Shown here: positions 10,440-20,276 of the stretch, in pieces
How the letters are laid out: each line of letters begins with the position of its first letter
Position numbering within the stretch: the stretch's first letter is position 1
Origin: Amycolatopsis sp. DSM 110486
Lineage (GTDB): Bacteria; Actinomycetota; Actinomycetes; Mycobacteriales; Pseudonocardiaceae
Assembly (NCBI RefSeq): GCF_019468465.1
Contig: NZ_CP080519.1
Coordinates: 2,061,001 to 2,125,000 of the forward strand
Direction: 5' to 3'
DNA length: 64,000 bases
Notes under the pieces: model-generated
Seen by the model: only the letters and a program-made list of their open reading frames with translations
What the model was told of the DNA's origin: nothing
The model's database searches: none
Made by a program: the position numbers and the translations under genes

Positions 10440-11315
10440 TCAGAACAGTTCCGCGGCCAGTGCCTTGTAGACACTGAAGACCTCGTCGTCGTAGACCTGC
10501 AGTTCGACGTCCGGAATGGCCGGGTGGGTGGCGTGGCGGGTGGTGATCACCTGGATGGCGACATGGTTCGCGCCCTGATTGTGGTGTTCGCCGAGCTGCC
10601 CGGCGATAGCGGCCGCGTCGCCGTGGGCGACGACGGCGTCGATGAGGCGGTCGCTGCCGTCGCCGGTCAGGTCTTCGTCGGTGAAACCCAATCGACGCAG
10701 GTTGCTGGTGTAGTTGGTGAGGCCCAGGTACGGGTGTTTGATGCGCGGCCGCGCCGTGTCACGGGCGCGAGCCGGGTCCGTGTCGAGCACCACCTTCTGC
10801 TCGGGCGCCAGCAGCGCGGAAGGGCCGAGCGCCGCACGCGAAAGCCGCGTGTGCGACGGCGGCACGAGGTAGGGCACCGACCCGCCCGCGCGCGAAGCCG
10901 TGAGCTCCAGCATCTTCGGCCCCAGCGCGGCGATCGCGCGGCCCTCCACCGGAACGCCGCCCTCGTCGAGGCCGTCGAGGTAGCTCTTCATCGCGGCGAG
11001 CGGCTTGGTGAACTCCCGCGTCTGCTCCGGGTGACCCGCGCCGATGCCGAGCCAGAACCGGCCGGGGAACCGCGAAACCAGCCGGTGGTACGACTTCGCG
11101 GCGACGGCGGGGTCACCGTGCCAGATGTTGAGGATGCTCGTGCCGACCACGAGCGTCGAGGTGGCTTCGAGGAGTTCGTCGAGGCCCGCGAGGTCGGTTG
11201 GTGGGCCGGCGGCCCACAACGTGGAGAAGCCGAGCTGCTCGATCTCCTTCGCCATCGCCGGGGTGGTCAGAGCGGCCGGTTGCCAGACGCCGTAGGCGCC
11301 GAGGTCGATCGTCAT
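10440..11315 (-). CDS. LLM class F420-dependent oxidoreductase, paralog 1
   Basis: Luciferase-like monooxygenase-fold protein of 291 residues, in the actinobacterial F420-binding group (TIGR03620-like). Family sequence is seen in VVGTSILNIWHGDP, PGRFWLGIGAGHPEQ and NYTSNLRRLGF. The start is ATG 11315 behind a GGGGGG tract. The few residues upstream are not conserved in its paralog. It is the same length as, and clearly homologous to, the gene immediately upstream in transcription (11362-12237), so the pair is a tandem duplication. A palindrome at 11341-11356 lies 26 nt upstream. Substrate unknown. Confidence 0.85.
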   Translation of the reverse strand: MTIDLGAYGVWQPAALTTPAMAKEIEQLGFSTLWAAGPPTDLAGLDELLEATSTLVVGTSILNIWHGDPAVAAKSYHRLVSRFPGRFWLGIGAGHPEQTREFTKPLAAMKSYLDGLDEGGVPVEGRAIAALGPKMLELTASRAGGSVPYLVPPSHTRLSRAALGPSALLAPEQKVVLDTDPARARDTARPRIKHPYLGLTNYTSNLRRLGFTDEDLTGDGSDRLIDAVVAHGDAAAIAGQLGEHHNQGANHVAIQVITTRHATHPAIPDVELQVYDDEVFSVYKALAAELF

Positions 11316-11340
11316 GCCCCCCAGCGTGGCGACAGAAAAA

Positions 11341-11356
11341 TGGACCGGCAAGTCCA
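11341..11356 (-). promoter_or_regulatory. Operator copy 1, TGGAC-N6-GTCCA
   Basis: Perfect palindrome TGGAC-CGGCAA-GTCCA, 26 nt upstream of LLM paralog 1. It is followed toward the gene by a T-rich run. The same element sits at the same distance from paralog 2. Confidence 0.65.
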
Positions 11357-11361
11357 GAGCG

Positions 11362-12237
11362 TCAGAAGAGCTCGGCCGCCAGCGCCCGGTAGACGGCCAG
11401 GATCTCGTCGTCGTAGCTCGGCAGCTCGATCCCGGGGAAGTCGGGATGCTCGACGGTCGCGCCGGTGATCACCTGGATCGCGACGTGGTTCGCGCCTGCC
11501 GCCAAGTGCTCGCCGAGGCGAGCCGAGATGGTGGCCGCGTCGCCGTGCGCCACGAGGGAGTCGAGCAGCCGGTCGCTGCCGTCCCCGGAGAGGTCCTCGT
11601 CGGTGAAGCCCAGGCGGCGCAGACTGTTGGTGTAGTTGGCCAGCTTGAGGTACGCCGCCGTGACCCGCGGCCGGGCCGTCTCGCGCGCCCGCGCCGGGTC
11701 CGGGTCCAGCAGCACCTTCTGCTCGGGCGCCAGCAGGAGCGAGGGACCGAGGGCCTCACGGGCGAGCCGCGTGTGCTCGGGCGTCACGAGGTACGGCACG
11801 GCCCCACCCGTGCGCGAGGCCGCGAGCTCGAGCATCTTCGGGCCCAGCGCGGCGAGACCGCGGCCTTCCACGGGCACGCCCGCGGCGTCGAGGCCGTCGA
11901 GGTACGCCTTGGTCGCCGCCAGCGGCTTGGCGAACTGCTGCGTCTGCTCGCGGTGCCCCACACCGAGCCCGAGCCAGAACCGGCCGGGGAACCGCGTGCT
12001 GATCCGGTGGTACGCGGCAGCGGCGGTGGCCGGGTCGCCATACCAGATGTTGAGGATGCCCGTGGCGACGACGAGCGTCGACGTCGCCTCGAGCAGCTCG
12101 TCGATGCCCGCCAGGTCGACGGGCATGGCCGCCACCCACAGCGTGGTGAAGCCGAGCGCCTCGATCTCCTTGGCCATGTCGGGAGTGGTCAGGGCGCCGA
12201 TCTGGAAGATGCCGTACTGACCGAGTTCGATCTTCAT
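11362..12237 (-). CDS. LLM class F420-dependent oxidoreductase, paralog 2
   Basis: 291-residue paralog of the 10440-11315 gene, with matching motifs VVATGILNIWYGDP, PGRFWLGLGVGHREQ and NYTNSLRRLGF. The start is ATG 12237 with GAGGTG close upstream. It lies first in the leftward pair and has its own copy of the palindrome at 12262-12277. The 46-bp gap to paralog 1 holds the second palindrome, so each gene appears to have its own regulated promoter, with read-through possible. The predicted cofactor is reduced F420, and the substrate is unknown. Confidence 0.85.
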   Translation of the reverse strand: MKIELGQYGIFQIGALTTPDMAKEIEALGFTTLWVAAMPVDLAGIDELLEATSTLVVATGILNIWYGDPATAAAAYHRISTRFPGRFWLGLGVGHREQTQQFAKPLAATKAYLDGLDAAGVPVEGRGLAALGPKMLELAASRTGGAVPYLVTPEHTRLAREALGPSLLLAPEQKVLLDPDPARARETARPRVTAAYLKLANYTNSLRRLGFTDEDLSGDGSDRLLDSLVAHGDAATISARLGEHLAAGANHVAIQVITGATVEHPDFPGIELPSYDDEILAVYRALAAELF

Positions 12238-12261
12238 CACCTCAGCATGGCCCGGAAAAAA

Positions 12262-12277
12262 TGGACCGGCGAGTCCA
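12262..12277 (-). promoter_or_regulatory. Operator copy 2, TGGAC-N6-GTCCA
   Basis: Palindrome TGGAC-CGGCGA-GTCCA, 25 nt upstream of LLM paralog 2 and adjoining the malic-enzyme terminator. It is nearly identical to the copy at 11341-11356, including the following T-rich tract on the minus strand. Confidence 0.65.
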
Positions 12278-12278
12278 A

Positions 12279-12312
12279 AAAAGGGGCTCCTCACCATAGA
12301 GGAGCCCCTTTT
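12279..12312 (-). terminator. Intrinsic terminator of malic enzyme gene
   Basis: A 14-bp perfect stem, AAAAGGGGCTCCTC with its complement, closes a 6-nt loop and is followed on the minus strand by a T-run. It lies 14 bp after the malic enzyme stop and insulates it from the LLM pair. Confidence 0.85.
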
Positions 12313-12325
12313 CGGCAGGAAGAAC

Positions 12326-13516
12326 TCAGCCGGTCACACCGTCGACCACCGCGGCCTTGGCGACGGCCGCCGCGACCTCAGGGGCGACGCGCGGGTCGAG
12401 CGGGCTCGGCACGATGCGGTCGGGGCCGAGGTCGTCGGTCGCGACGGAGACGATGGCGTCGGCCGCGGCCAGCTTCATGTTCTCGGTGATCGCGCGCGCA
12501 CCGGCGTCGAGGGCGCCGCGGAAGACGCCGGGGAACGCCAGGACGTTGTTGATCTGGTTCGGGAAGTCGCTGCGCCCGGTGGCGACGATCGCCGCGTAGC
12601 GCGCCGCGTCGGCCGGGTGCACCTCCGGGTCCGGATTGGACAGTGCGAACACGATCGGGTCGTCGGCCATCGAGCCGAGCAGCTCGGGGTCGATCGTCGC
12701 GCTGGACAGGCCGAGGAACACGTCGGCGCCCTTCAGCGCGGCTTCGAGACCGCCGGTGAGACCGGAGGAGTTGGTGGTCGTGGCCAGCTGCTGCTTGATC
12801 GGGTTCAGACCCTCGCGTCCCGAGTGGATGATGCCGCGCGAGTCGAGCACCGTGACGTCGCCGACACCGGCCTCCTGCAGGATCTTCGCGCAGGCCACCC
12901 CCGCCGCGCCCGCACCCGAGATGACCACGCGCTGGTCGGCGATCGCGCGGTCCAGCACCAGGTTCGCCCCGCGCAGCGCAGCGAGCGTGACGATCGCGGT
13001 GCCGTGCTGGTCGTCGTGCATGACCGGGCAGTCGAGCGCGGCCTTGAGCTTGTCCTCGAGCTCGAAGCACCGCGGCGCCGAGACGTCCTCCAGGTTCACC
13101 GCGCCGAACGACGGGCGAAGGCGCACCAGCGTCTCCACGATCTCGTCGACATCGGTGGTGTCGAGCACCAGCGGAATCGAGTCGAGGCCGCCGAACGTCT
13201 TGAACAGCACCGACTTGCCCTCCATGACGGGCAACGACGCGCTCGCGCCGATGTCGCCGAGGCCGAGCACCGCCGTGCCGTCGCTGACGACCACCACGAG
13301 ACGGTCGGCCCAGGTGTACCGCTTCGCCTGGGCGGCGTCCTCGGCGATCGCGCGGCTCACCTTCGCCACGCCGGGCGTGTAGGCGATCGAGAGGTCGCGC
13401 GGGTCGGAGATGGGCCGGGTGGCCGCCACGGAGAGCTTGCCGCCCTCGTGCCCGGCGAAGATCTCGGCGTCCGTCACCGGCGCGGCGGTGGCGGCGGTGC
13501 TGGCCTGGTCGGTCAT
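12326..13516 (-). CDS. NAD(P)-dependent malic enzyme
   Basis: Decarboxylates malate to pyruvate, linking the TCA cycle to gluconeogenesis and NADPH supply. 396 residues, the short bacterial form with no phosphotransacetylase tail. Catalytic Tyr in LSIAYTPGVA, Lys in VLFKTFGG, metal ligands in VNLEDVSAPRCFELE and MHDDQHGTA, and the nucleotide fold in VISGAGAAGVACAKI are visible. ATG 13516 (MTDQAST) has AGGA upstream. An in-frame GTG at 13588 has an even better AGGAG at 7 nt and would add 24 residues, so the start is uncertain between these two. Monocistronic, with its own terminator. Confidence 0.9.
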   Translation of the reverse strand: MTDQASTAATAAPVTDAEIFAGHEGGKLSVAATRPISDPRDLSIAYTPGVAKVSRAIAEDAAQAKRYTWADRLVVVVSDGTAVLGLGDIGASASLPVMEGKSVLFKTFGGLDSIPLVLDTTDVDEIVETLVRLRPSFGAVNLEDVSAPRCFELEDKLKAALDCPVMHDDQHGTAIVTLAALRGANLVLDRAIADQRVVISGAGAAGVACAKILQEAGVGDVTVLDSRGIIHSGREGLNPIKQQLATTTNSSGLTGGLEAALKGADVFLGLSSATIDPELLGSMADDPIVFALSNPDPEVHPADAARYAAIVATGRSDFPNQINNVLAFPGVFRGALDAGARAITENMKLAAADAIVSVATDDLGPDRIVPSPLDPRVAPEVAAAVAKAAVVDGVTG

Positions 13517-13588
13517 CGGGGTTCCTGTCGTCGTTTCCGGCGTTCGCCCCTCGGCGATCGCGGAACTCGCGGGGTGGATCTGCGTCAC

Positions 13589-13977
13589 TGAATTACTCCT
13601 GGGACTGCGAGCGGGGGACCACTGGCAGCGGGCGAAGGCGCACCCGCGCACCCTTGGAACTTGTCCTCCGGACGGCAGCCCAGCGCGGTAGCGCCGGCCT
13701 GTCGGCGAGGCGTCACAGCGGCCATCCGATCCGTGGGGTGTGGCTGATGGCCGCGGACGCTGCGGTCTCCCAATCATGACAGGAGCCCCTCCGGAGGCGG
13801 ACCCTCGGTGCGGCTCATGTCACAGATTCAGTGGACTTCCCGAGGAAAACCGCCGAAAATCCCCTATTCCCAAGACGTCCGTCCGGTTTTGTTGAATGGT
13901 TCCGAACCGATTCAGTGACCACGACGGACCGCGGCCACCCGCATTTCGCGCCGCGCGGCACTCGATAAGGTGAGCGC
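13589..13977. other. Intergenic region with possible structured leader of malic enzyme
   Basis: About 390 bp between divergent genes, with no gene seen. On the malic-enzyme side there are inverted repeats: GCGGCCAT (13718-13725) with ATGGCCGC (13747-13754), and CGCCG with CGGCG (13692-13707). If the promoter lies near 13780, the mRNA would have a GC-rich leader of about 190 nt that could fold. It does not match a riboswitch family I can recognise. The right part is more AT-rich and probably holds the promoters. Confidence 0.4.
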
Positions 13978-14586
13978 ATGCAATTCCGCCCACTGAAGGT
14001 CGCCGACGCCTACGAGTTCACCCCCCGCGCGTTCCACGACGAGCGCGGACTCTTCGTGGCGCCGTTCCAGGAAGAGGCGCTGCTGAGCGCCACCGGGCAC
14101 CCGATGCGCATGGGCCAGACCAACCACAGCGTCTCCCGCCGCGGCACCATCCGCGGCGTGCACTTCGCCGACGTACCGCCGGGCCAGGCGAAATACGTCT
14201 ACTGCCCCGCCGGTTCCCTGCTCGACGTGATCGTCGACGTGCGCACCGGCTCCCCCACCTTCGGCCAGTGGGACTCCGTCCTGCTCGACGCCAAGGACTT
14301 CCGCGCCGTGTACGTCGCTGAGGGCCTGGGCCACGCGTTCGTGGCGCTCGAGGACAACACGGCGATGGCGTACCTGTGCTCCGAGCCGTACAACCCGTCG
14401 GGCGAGCACGGCATCAGCCCGCTCGACCCCGCGCTCGACCTGCCGTGGCCCGCCGATCTGACGCCGATCGTGTCCGAAAAGGACGGTTCCGCCCCGACAC
14501 TGGCGGAGGCCGAGGCACAGGGGCTGCTGCCGTCGTACGCGGATTGCACGGCCTACTACGAGAAGCTGCGCTCGGCTCACCACTGA
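13978..14586 (+). CDS. dTDP-4-dehydrorhamnose 3,5-epimerase family protein (RmlC-like)
   Basis: Cupin-fold sugar epimerase of 202 residues acting on dTDP-4-keto-6-deoxyglucose in dTDP-rhamnose or deoxysugar formation. The catalytic His is in GTIRGVHF, the conserved carboxylate region in DVIVDVRTGSPTFG, and GLGHAFVALED plus YLCSEPYNP carry the tyrosine side of the active site. Length matches the family. AAGGTGAG precedes the ATG. It is a single gene with no rmlA, rmlB or rmlD beside it, so it could serve a specialised deoxysugar rather than the housekeeping rhamnose path. Confidence 0.87.
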   Translation: MQFRPLKVADAYEFTPRAFHDERGLFVAPFQEEALLSATGHPMRMGQTNHSVSRRGTIRGVHFADVPPGQAKYVYCPAGSLLDVIVDVRTGSPTFGQWDSVLLDAKDFRAVYVAEGLGHAFVALEDNTAMAYLCSEPYNPSGEHGISPLDPALDLPWPADLTPIVSEKDGSAPTLAEAEAQGLLPSYADCTAYYEKLRSAHH

Positions 14587-14617
14587 GTTCCGGCCGACCC
14601 ACGGCCGATTCTCGCTG

Positions 14618-14657
14618 TTGCGCCTTTAATATGCGTGCATATAATATGCCCGCATGG
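14618..14657 (+). promoter_or_regulatory. Promoter with AT-rich overlapping palindromes (probable MarR operator)
   Basis: The -35 is TTGCGC (14618-14623) and the -10 is a consensus TATAAT (14640-14645), with a 16-bp spacer. The ATG at 14654 is 8 nt past the -10, so the transcript is probably leaderless. ATATGC-GT-GCATAT (14629-14642) and GCATAT-A-ATATGC (14637-14649) overlap and cover the -10, ideal for repression. The operon carries its own MarR gene, the likely ligand-responsive repressor. Confidence 0.75.
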
Positions 14658-15067
14658 CACTGTACGAGTACGAGCACGCCGAGACCACCACCGCGCCCGC
14701 GTCGTCCGTCTGGCCACTGTGGACGGACACGTCGCGCTGGCCCGAATGGGACGCGGGCCTGCGGGAAGTCGTGCTGGACGGCCCGTTCGAGGCGGGCACC
14801 AGCGGCACCATGACGATGCCGGACCAGCCGCCGATCCCGTTCACGCTCACCGCCGTCGACGACGGCCGCGGGTTCACCGACGAGACCCGGCTGCCCGACG
14901 CCACGCTCGTCTTCGAGCACTGGCTGGAGGACGCCGAAGACGGCACGCGCATCGTCTACCGCGTGACGGTGGACGGACCACCGGAGCTGGGCCCGGCCGT
15001 CACCGAGGACACCCCGGACGCCGTGCGCGCGCTGGCACGGCTGGCCGAGGCATCCTTGCGGGCATGA
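14654..15067 (+). CDS. SRPBCC-family protein (START/Bet v1-like fold)
   Basis: 137-residue protein with the SRPBCC helix-grip pattern: an N-terminal strand with PASSVWPLWTDTSRWPEWD, later strands with GTSGTMTM and FTDETRLPDA, and a C-terminal long helix. Members bind hydrophobic ligands in a deep cavity. No catalytic residues can be assigned. It is first in a two-gene operon and overlaps the MarR gene by 4 nt (ATGA), which suggests it handles the compound that MarR senses. Confidence 0.8.
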   Translation: MALYEYEHAETTTAPASSVWPLWTDTSRWPEWDAGLREVVLDGPFEAGTSGTMTMPDQPPIPFTLTAVDDGRGFTDETRLPDATLVFEHWLEDAEDGTRIVYRVTVDGPPELGPAVTEDTPDAVRALARLAEASLRA

Positions 15068-15507
15068 CCGCTCCGGAGTCCCGCCTGCCCGGTCCCGACG
15101 AGAGCCCCGGCTTCCTGCTGTGGCGCGTCACGCTGGCCTGGCAACGCGTGATGCGTGCCGCGCTGGCGCCGCACGACCTCACGCACGTCCAGTTCGTGCT
15201 GCTCACCACCACGTGGTGGCTCACGCGCTCCGGCGAGCCGCCCACGCAGCGGCAGCTCGCCGAGCAGGCCGGCACGGACACGATGATGACCAGCCAGGTC
15301 GTGCGCAAGCTCGCGGACCGCGGCCTGCTCACGCGCGCCGACGATCCGGCCGACGCGCGCGCGAAGCGGGTGCAGCTCACCGAAGCCGGCTCGGCGCTCG
15401 TCGCGAAAGCGTTGCACGACGTCGAAGACGCAGACGCACGGTTCTTCGGCGGGCTCGGCGAGCGGACCGGTGGGTTCGTGTCCGCGCTGGCCGAGCTCGG
15501 GACATGA
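15064..15507 (+). CDS. MarR-family transcriptional regulator
   Basis: Winged-helix DNA-binding protein of 147 residues. The recognition region is PTQRQLAEQAGTDTMMTSQV followed by RKLADRGLL, and the wing lies in ADDPADARAKRVQLTEAG. It is coupled to the SRPBCC gene by an ATGA overlap and so is co-expressed with it. The most likely target is the AT-rich palindrome cluster over the operon promoter (14629-14657), giving autoregulation relieved by a small ligand. No redox cysteines typical of OhrR are seen. Confidence 0.88.
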   Translation: MTAPESRLPGPDESPGFLLWRVTLAWQRVMRAALAPHDLTHVQFVLLTTTWWLTRSGEPPTQRQLAEQAGTDTMMTSQVVRKLADRGLLTRADDPADARAKRVQLTEAGSALVAKALHDVEDADARFFGGLGERTGGFVSALAELGT

Positions 15508-15511
15508 GAGC

Positions 15512-17339
<1,828 letters not shown>

Positions 17340-17354
17340 CGGAACCTCCCCATC

Positions 17355-17374
17355 TACCTACTCGTCAGTAGGTA
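17355..17374. promoter_or_regulatory. TetR-type operator TACCTACT-N4-AGTAGGTA
   Basis: Perfect 8-4-8 inverted repeat just upstream of the decayed hotdog/oxidase pair, and about 50 bp upstream of the phosphatase start on the other strand. This architecture is typical of TetR-family operators. No TetR gene is adjacent, so the regulator is elsewhere or lost. Confidence 0.75.
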
Positions 17375-17412
17375 AACACAGTACGCGACCTGCCCACAAA
17401 CGGGAGCGGGGC

Positions 17413-17418
17413 TATATT
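17413..17418 (+). promoter_or_regulatory. -10 box for leaderless phosphatase mRNA
   Basis: TATATT ends 7 nt before GTG 17426 and no Shine-Dalgarno sequence is present, as expected for a leaderless transcript. Confidence 0.6.
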
Positions 17419-17425
17419 CGGGCTC

Positions 17426-18016
17426 GTGGCACATCGGCTTTTCCTCCTCAGACACGGCCAGACCGAGTGGTCCGTCAACGGCAGGCACACCGGACGCACC
17501 GACATCCCGCTCACGGCGGCGGGTGAGGACCAGGCGCGCGCGGCGGGCGGCACCCTGCGCACCCTGCTTGGCGGCCCCAAGCTCGTGATCTCGAGCCCGC
17601 GCGAACGCGCGAAGCGCACGGCCGAGCTCGCCGGCCTGCGCGTGGACGAACTCACCGAAGACCTCGCCGAGTGGGACTACGGCGAGTACGAAGGCCTGAC
17701 CACGCCCGTGATCCGCGAAACGGACCCGGGCTGGACCGTGTGGACGCACGCGATCCCCGGCGGCGAGAGCGCCGCCGACGTCGCCGCGCGCGCCGACAAG
17801 GTCCTCGATCGGGCACGCCGCGAAATCGACAACGGCGACGTGGTCCTGGTGGGCCACGGGCACTTCAGCCGCGTGCTGGTGGCGCGCTGGGTGCGCCTGT
17901 CGTCCACCGCGGGTGTCCACTTCGGACTGGACCCGGCCGGCATCGCCGTGCTGGGCGACGAACGCGGCGAGCCCCAGGTCGAGCACCTGAACCTGCTGCC
18001 CGCACTGGAAGGCTGA
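17426..18016 (+). CDS. Histidine phosphatase superfamily protein (Rv3214/Gpm2-like)
   Basis: Phosphatase of 196 residues. The phospho-acceptor His is in FLLRHGQTEWS, the second catalytic His in LVGHGHFSRVLVARW, and the conserved Glu region in EWDYGEYEGLTT. In M. tuberculosis the positional counterpart Rv3214 is a broad acid phosphatase misnamed phosphoglycerate mutase. It is the first gene of the conserved block and is followed 4 nt later by a GNAT gene, so the two are probably co-transcribed. The physiological substrate is unknown. Confidence 0.85.
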   Translation: MAHRLFLLRHGQTEWSVNGRHTGRTDIPLTAAGEDQARAAGGTLRTLLGGPKLVISSPRERAKRTAELAGLRVDELTEDLAEWDYGEYEGLTTPVIRETDPGWTVWTHAIPGGESAADVAARADKVLDRARREIDNGDVVLVGHGHFSRVLVARWVRLSSTAGVHFGLDPAGIAVLGDERGEPQVEHLNLLPALEG

Positions 18017-18020
18017 GCGC

Positions 18021-18503
18021 TTGCCCGACCCCCGCATCCGGCGGATCCGGCCCGAAGACGTCGACGCCGTGGTGGAACTGGTCTACGCGCTCGCCGAGTT
18101 CGAGCGCGCGCCGGACGAATGCCACCTCGAAGCGCCGCAACTGCACAAAGCGTTGTTCGGCCCCGCGCCGGCGTTGTTCGGCCACGTCGCGGAAGTCGAC
18201 GGCCGGGTCGCCGGGTTCGCGTTGTGGTTCCTGAGCTTCTCGACCTGGCGCGGCACGCACGGCATCTACCTGGAAGACCTGTTCGTGCGCGCCGAGCTGC
18301 GTGGCTCGGGGCTGGGCAAGGCGCTGCTCGCGGCGCTGGCCGCCGAGTGCGTCGAGCAGGGTTACCAGCGACTGGAGTGGGCAGTGCTGAACTGGAACCC
18401 GGCCGTCGGGTTCTACCGGGCACTCGGTGCGCTGCCGCAGGACGAGTGGACCACCTACCGGCTCACGGACGCGCCGCTGAAGGCGCTGGCCTCCGAAAGC
18501 TGA
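18021..18503 (+). CDS. GNAT N-acetyltransferase (SSAT-like)
   Basis: Acetyltransferase of 160 residues. Early EFERAPDEC, then IYLEDLFVRAELRGSGLGKALL with the acetyl-CoA loop, and WAVLNWNPAVGFYRALGA near the end are the usual order for spermidine/spermine acetyltransferase-like GNATs. The TTG start at 18021 follows GGAAGG with 8-nt spacing. It sits downstream of the phosphatase, as in M. tuberculosis Rv3216. A polyamine or diamine substrate is suggested by family only. Confidence 0.85.
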   Translation: MPDPRIRRIRPEDVDAVVELVYALAEFERAPDECHLEAPQLHKALFGPAPALFGHVAEVDGRVAGFALWFLSFSTWRGTHGIYLEDLFVRAELRGSGLGKALLAALAAECVEQGYQRLEWAVLNWNPAVGFYRALGALPQDEWTTYRLTDAPLKALASES

Positions 18504-18517
18504 CGCAGCCAGGCCCG

Positions 18518-19000
18518 TCAATCCTCGTCGTGGCGCTCGCGTTCCTCGCGGCGCCCGGCGAGGCCACCGCGTTCGGCTGCTTCTTCCTCCGTCTCGCCTT
18601 CGCGCAGGCCGAGCGCCCACGCGCGGGCCGGGCGGCGGAAGAGCAGCACGAGCGCCGCGAGGCCGCACACGCCGATCGGCACACCCCAGGCCGGCTGGCC
18701 GGACGGGCCGAGCACGTACCAGCCGATGCCCATGAGCAGCAGCGCGACCACGACACCGGGCGAGCGCGCCCACTGCCGGCCGAGGACCAGCCCCGCCGAG
18801 GCGGCCAGGAACGCGATCGCCAGCACCGCGTAGGTGCCGAACTCGGCCCAGATGTTGTTGCCCGGCTGAGAAGGTTCCTGCAGGCCGCGCACGAGGATCA
18901 CGACGCCCAGCACCAGGAGCCCGAGACCGGGCAGCGCGGTGAGGATCCCGGCCAGCCGGACCTCGAACGGGGTGGGCGGCTGGTTCTCGTCGAGCGACAC
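18518..19000 (-). CDS. Integral membrane protein (Rv3217c-like)
   Basis: 160-residue protein with four predicted membrane helices (VRLAGILTALPGLGLLVLGV, YAVLAIAFLAASAGLVLG, VVVALLLMGIGWYVL, VCGLAALVLLF) and a highly charged C-terminal tail. GTG 19000 follows GGAAGG. No functional motif is recognised. Its place and orientation between the GNAT and DAG-kinase-like genes match Rv3217c, so it is a conserved hypothetical gene rather than a chance frame. Confidence 0.8.
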   Translation of the reverse strand: MSLDENQPPTPFEVRLAGILTALPGLGLLVLGVVILVRGLQEPSQPGNNIWAEFGTYAVLAIAFLAASAGLVLGRQWARSPGVVVALLLMGIGWYVLGPSGQPAWGVPIGVCGLAALVLLFRRPARAWALGLREGETEEEAAERGGLAGRREERERHDED

Positions 19001-19349
19001 GGGTGCGGCCTTCCAAGCTGCTTTGCGGGAGCACAGCGACCCGACCTGCACGGGTCACGGTGGGTGAGCGGTTTCGATCGTATGCCACCCGGTCGGCCGT
19101 TTTCGCGGGGCGCCGGGCACGTGAAAATCGGGGTTGTCGTCGATGAGCGGGCGGTCGGCCCGGGTGCACTTGTCACGACGAGCGGATGTTCGCCGTACGC
19201 AAGGGAGGATCGCCCGGCACAGGGTCACCGGACGCAGTACTGGCGCACTCCTTCGGTGCATCTGGAGCGCCGTTCCCCGTGTTGAGCTTCGCGTCACCTT
19301 GTGCCGTCGAAGGTTCTCCACCCGGGCGAACGTCACCTACGGTGGGGAA
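19001..19349. other. Divergent intergenic region
   Basis: About 350 bp between the membrane protein gene and the DAG-kinase-like gene. Apart from the TACGGT -10 box at 19338-19343, I see no coding frame with family character, repeat or clear operator. Confidence 0.5.
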
Positions 19350-20276
19350 GTGCGCGCCATCCTCGTCGTGAACCCCCAGGCCACCTCGACCACCGCCGGT
19401 GGCCGGGATGTGCTGGCGCACGCGCTGGCCAGCCAGGTGAAGCTCGACGTCGTCGAGACGGACTACCGCGGCCACGCGATGGCCGTGGCGCGCTCGGCGG
19501 CCCGCGACGGTTTCGACCTGGTCGTGGCCCACGGCGGCGACGGTACGGTCAACGAGGTCGTCAACGGTCTCCTCGCGGACTCCACCGGCGACCCGGGCCG
19601 GCTCGGGTGCGTCCCGATGCTCGGCGTGGTGCCCGGCGGCTCGGCCAACGTGTTCGCGCGCGCCCTCGGCCTTCCCGTGGATCCCGTCGAAGCCACGCAC
19701 CAGCTGCTGATCGCGCTGGAGAACGACCGGCGCCGTCGCATCGGGCTCGGGCTCGCCGACGGGCACTGGTTCACCTTCAACGCCGGGCTCGGCTGGGACG
19801 CCGACGTGGTGGGCCGCGTGGCGAAGCGGCGGGGCAAGGAAACGAGCGCCGCTCTCTATCTACGCGCTTCAGTGGGCTCCTACTTCCGGCCGCCGATGGG
19901 CCGGCCCGCCCTGACCGTGCGGATCCCGGGCGAGGAACCCGCCGAGGTGGTGACCGCGTTCGTGTCCAACACCGATCCGTGGACCTACCTGGGTGATCGC
20001 GCCGTCCACCTCAACTCGGGTTGCTCGTTCGAGACAGGATTGGGCCTGTTCGCGTTGAACGGTCTGCGGTTGCCCACCGTGTTCACGCATGTACGCCAAG
20101 CTTTGCTCACGAAGAGCGACCAACACGGGCGTCGTCTGATGCGCCGCGACGACGTGCCGATGATCCGCATCGACGCAGCTGAACCGGTGAACTTCCAGGT
20201 CGACGGGGACCTCGTCGGGCAGCGGACGCGAGTGGAATTCCAGAGCGTGCAGGATGCACTCACAGTAATCGTGTGA
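19350..20276 (+). CDS. Diacylglycerol/lipid kinase family protein (Rv3218-like)
   Basis: DAGK-catalytic-domain protein of 308 residues. Opening strand ILVVNPQATSTTAGG, nucleotide site VVAHGGDGTVNEVVNGL and PMLGVVPGGSANVFARALG are diagnostic. FTFNAGLGWDADVV lies further on, and a C-terminal beta-sandwich ends with VNFQVDGDLVG. It phosphorylates a lipid headgroup or sphingoid-type lipid at the membrane, and the true substrate is unknown. The GTG at 19350 is 7 nt past TACGGT, so a leaderless mRNA is likely. A much longer upstream frame exists but lacks family sequence. Confidence 0.87.
   Translation: MRAILVVNPQATSTTAGGRDVLAHALASQVKLDVVETDYRGHAMAVARSAARDGFDLVVAHGGDGTVNEVVNGLLADSTGDPGRLGCVPMLGVVPGGSANVFARALGLPVDPVEATHQLLIALENDRRRRIGLGLADGHWFTFNAGLGWDADVVGRVAKRRGKETSAALYLRASVGSYFRPPMGRPALTVRIPGEEPAEVVTAFVSNTDPWTYLGDRAVHLNSGCSFETGLGLFALNGLRLPTVFTHVRQALLTKSDQHGRRLMRRDDVPMIRIDAAEPVNFQVDGDLVGQRTRVEFQSVQDALTVIV

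Noticed and set aside
8819..10474. 551-codon frame antisense to the BpsA-like gene
   Set aside because: Low-complexity Gly/Val/Arg/His composition and no motif.
13589..13777. Riboswitch upstream of malic enzyme
   Set aside because: I tried to match glycine, c-di-AMP and ykkC-like patterns and none fits. It is left as a possible structured leader.
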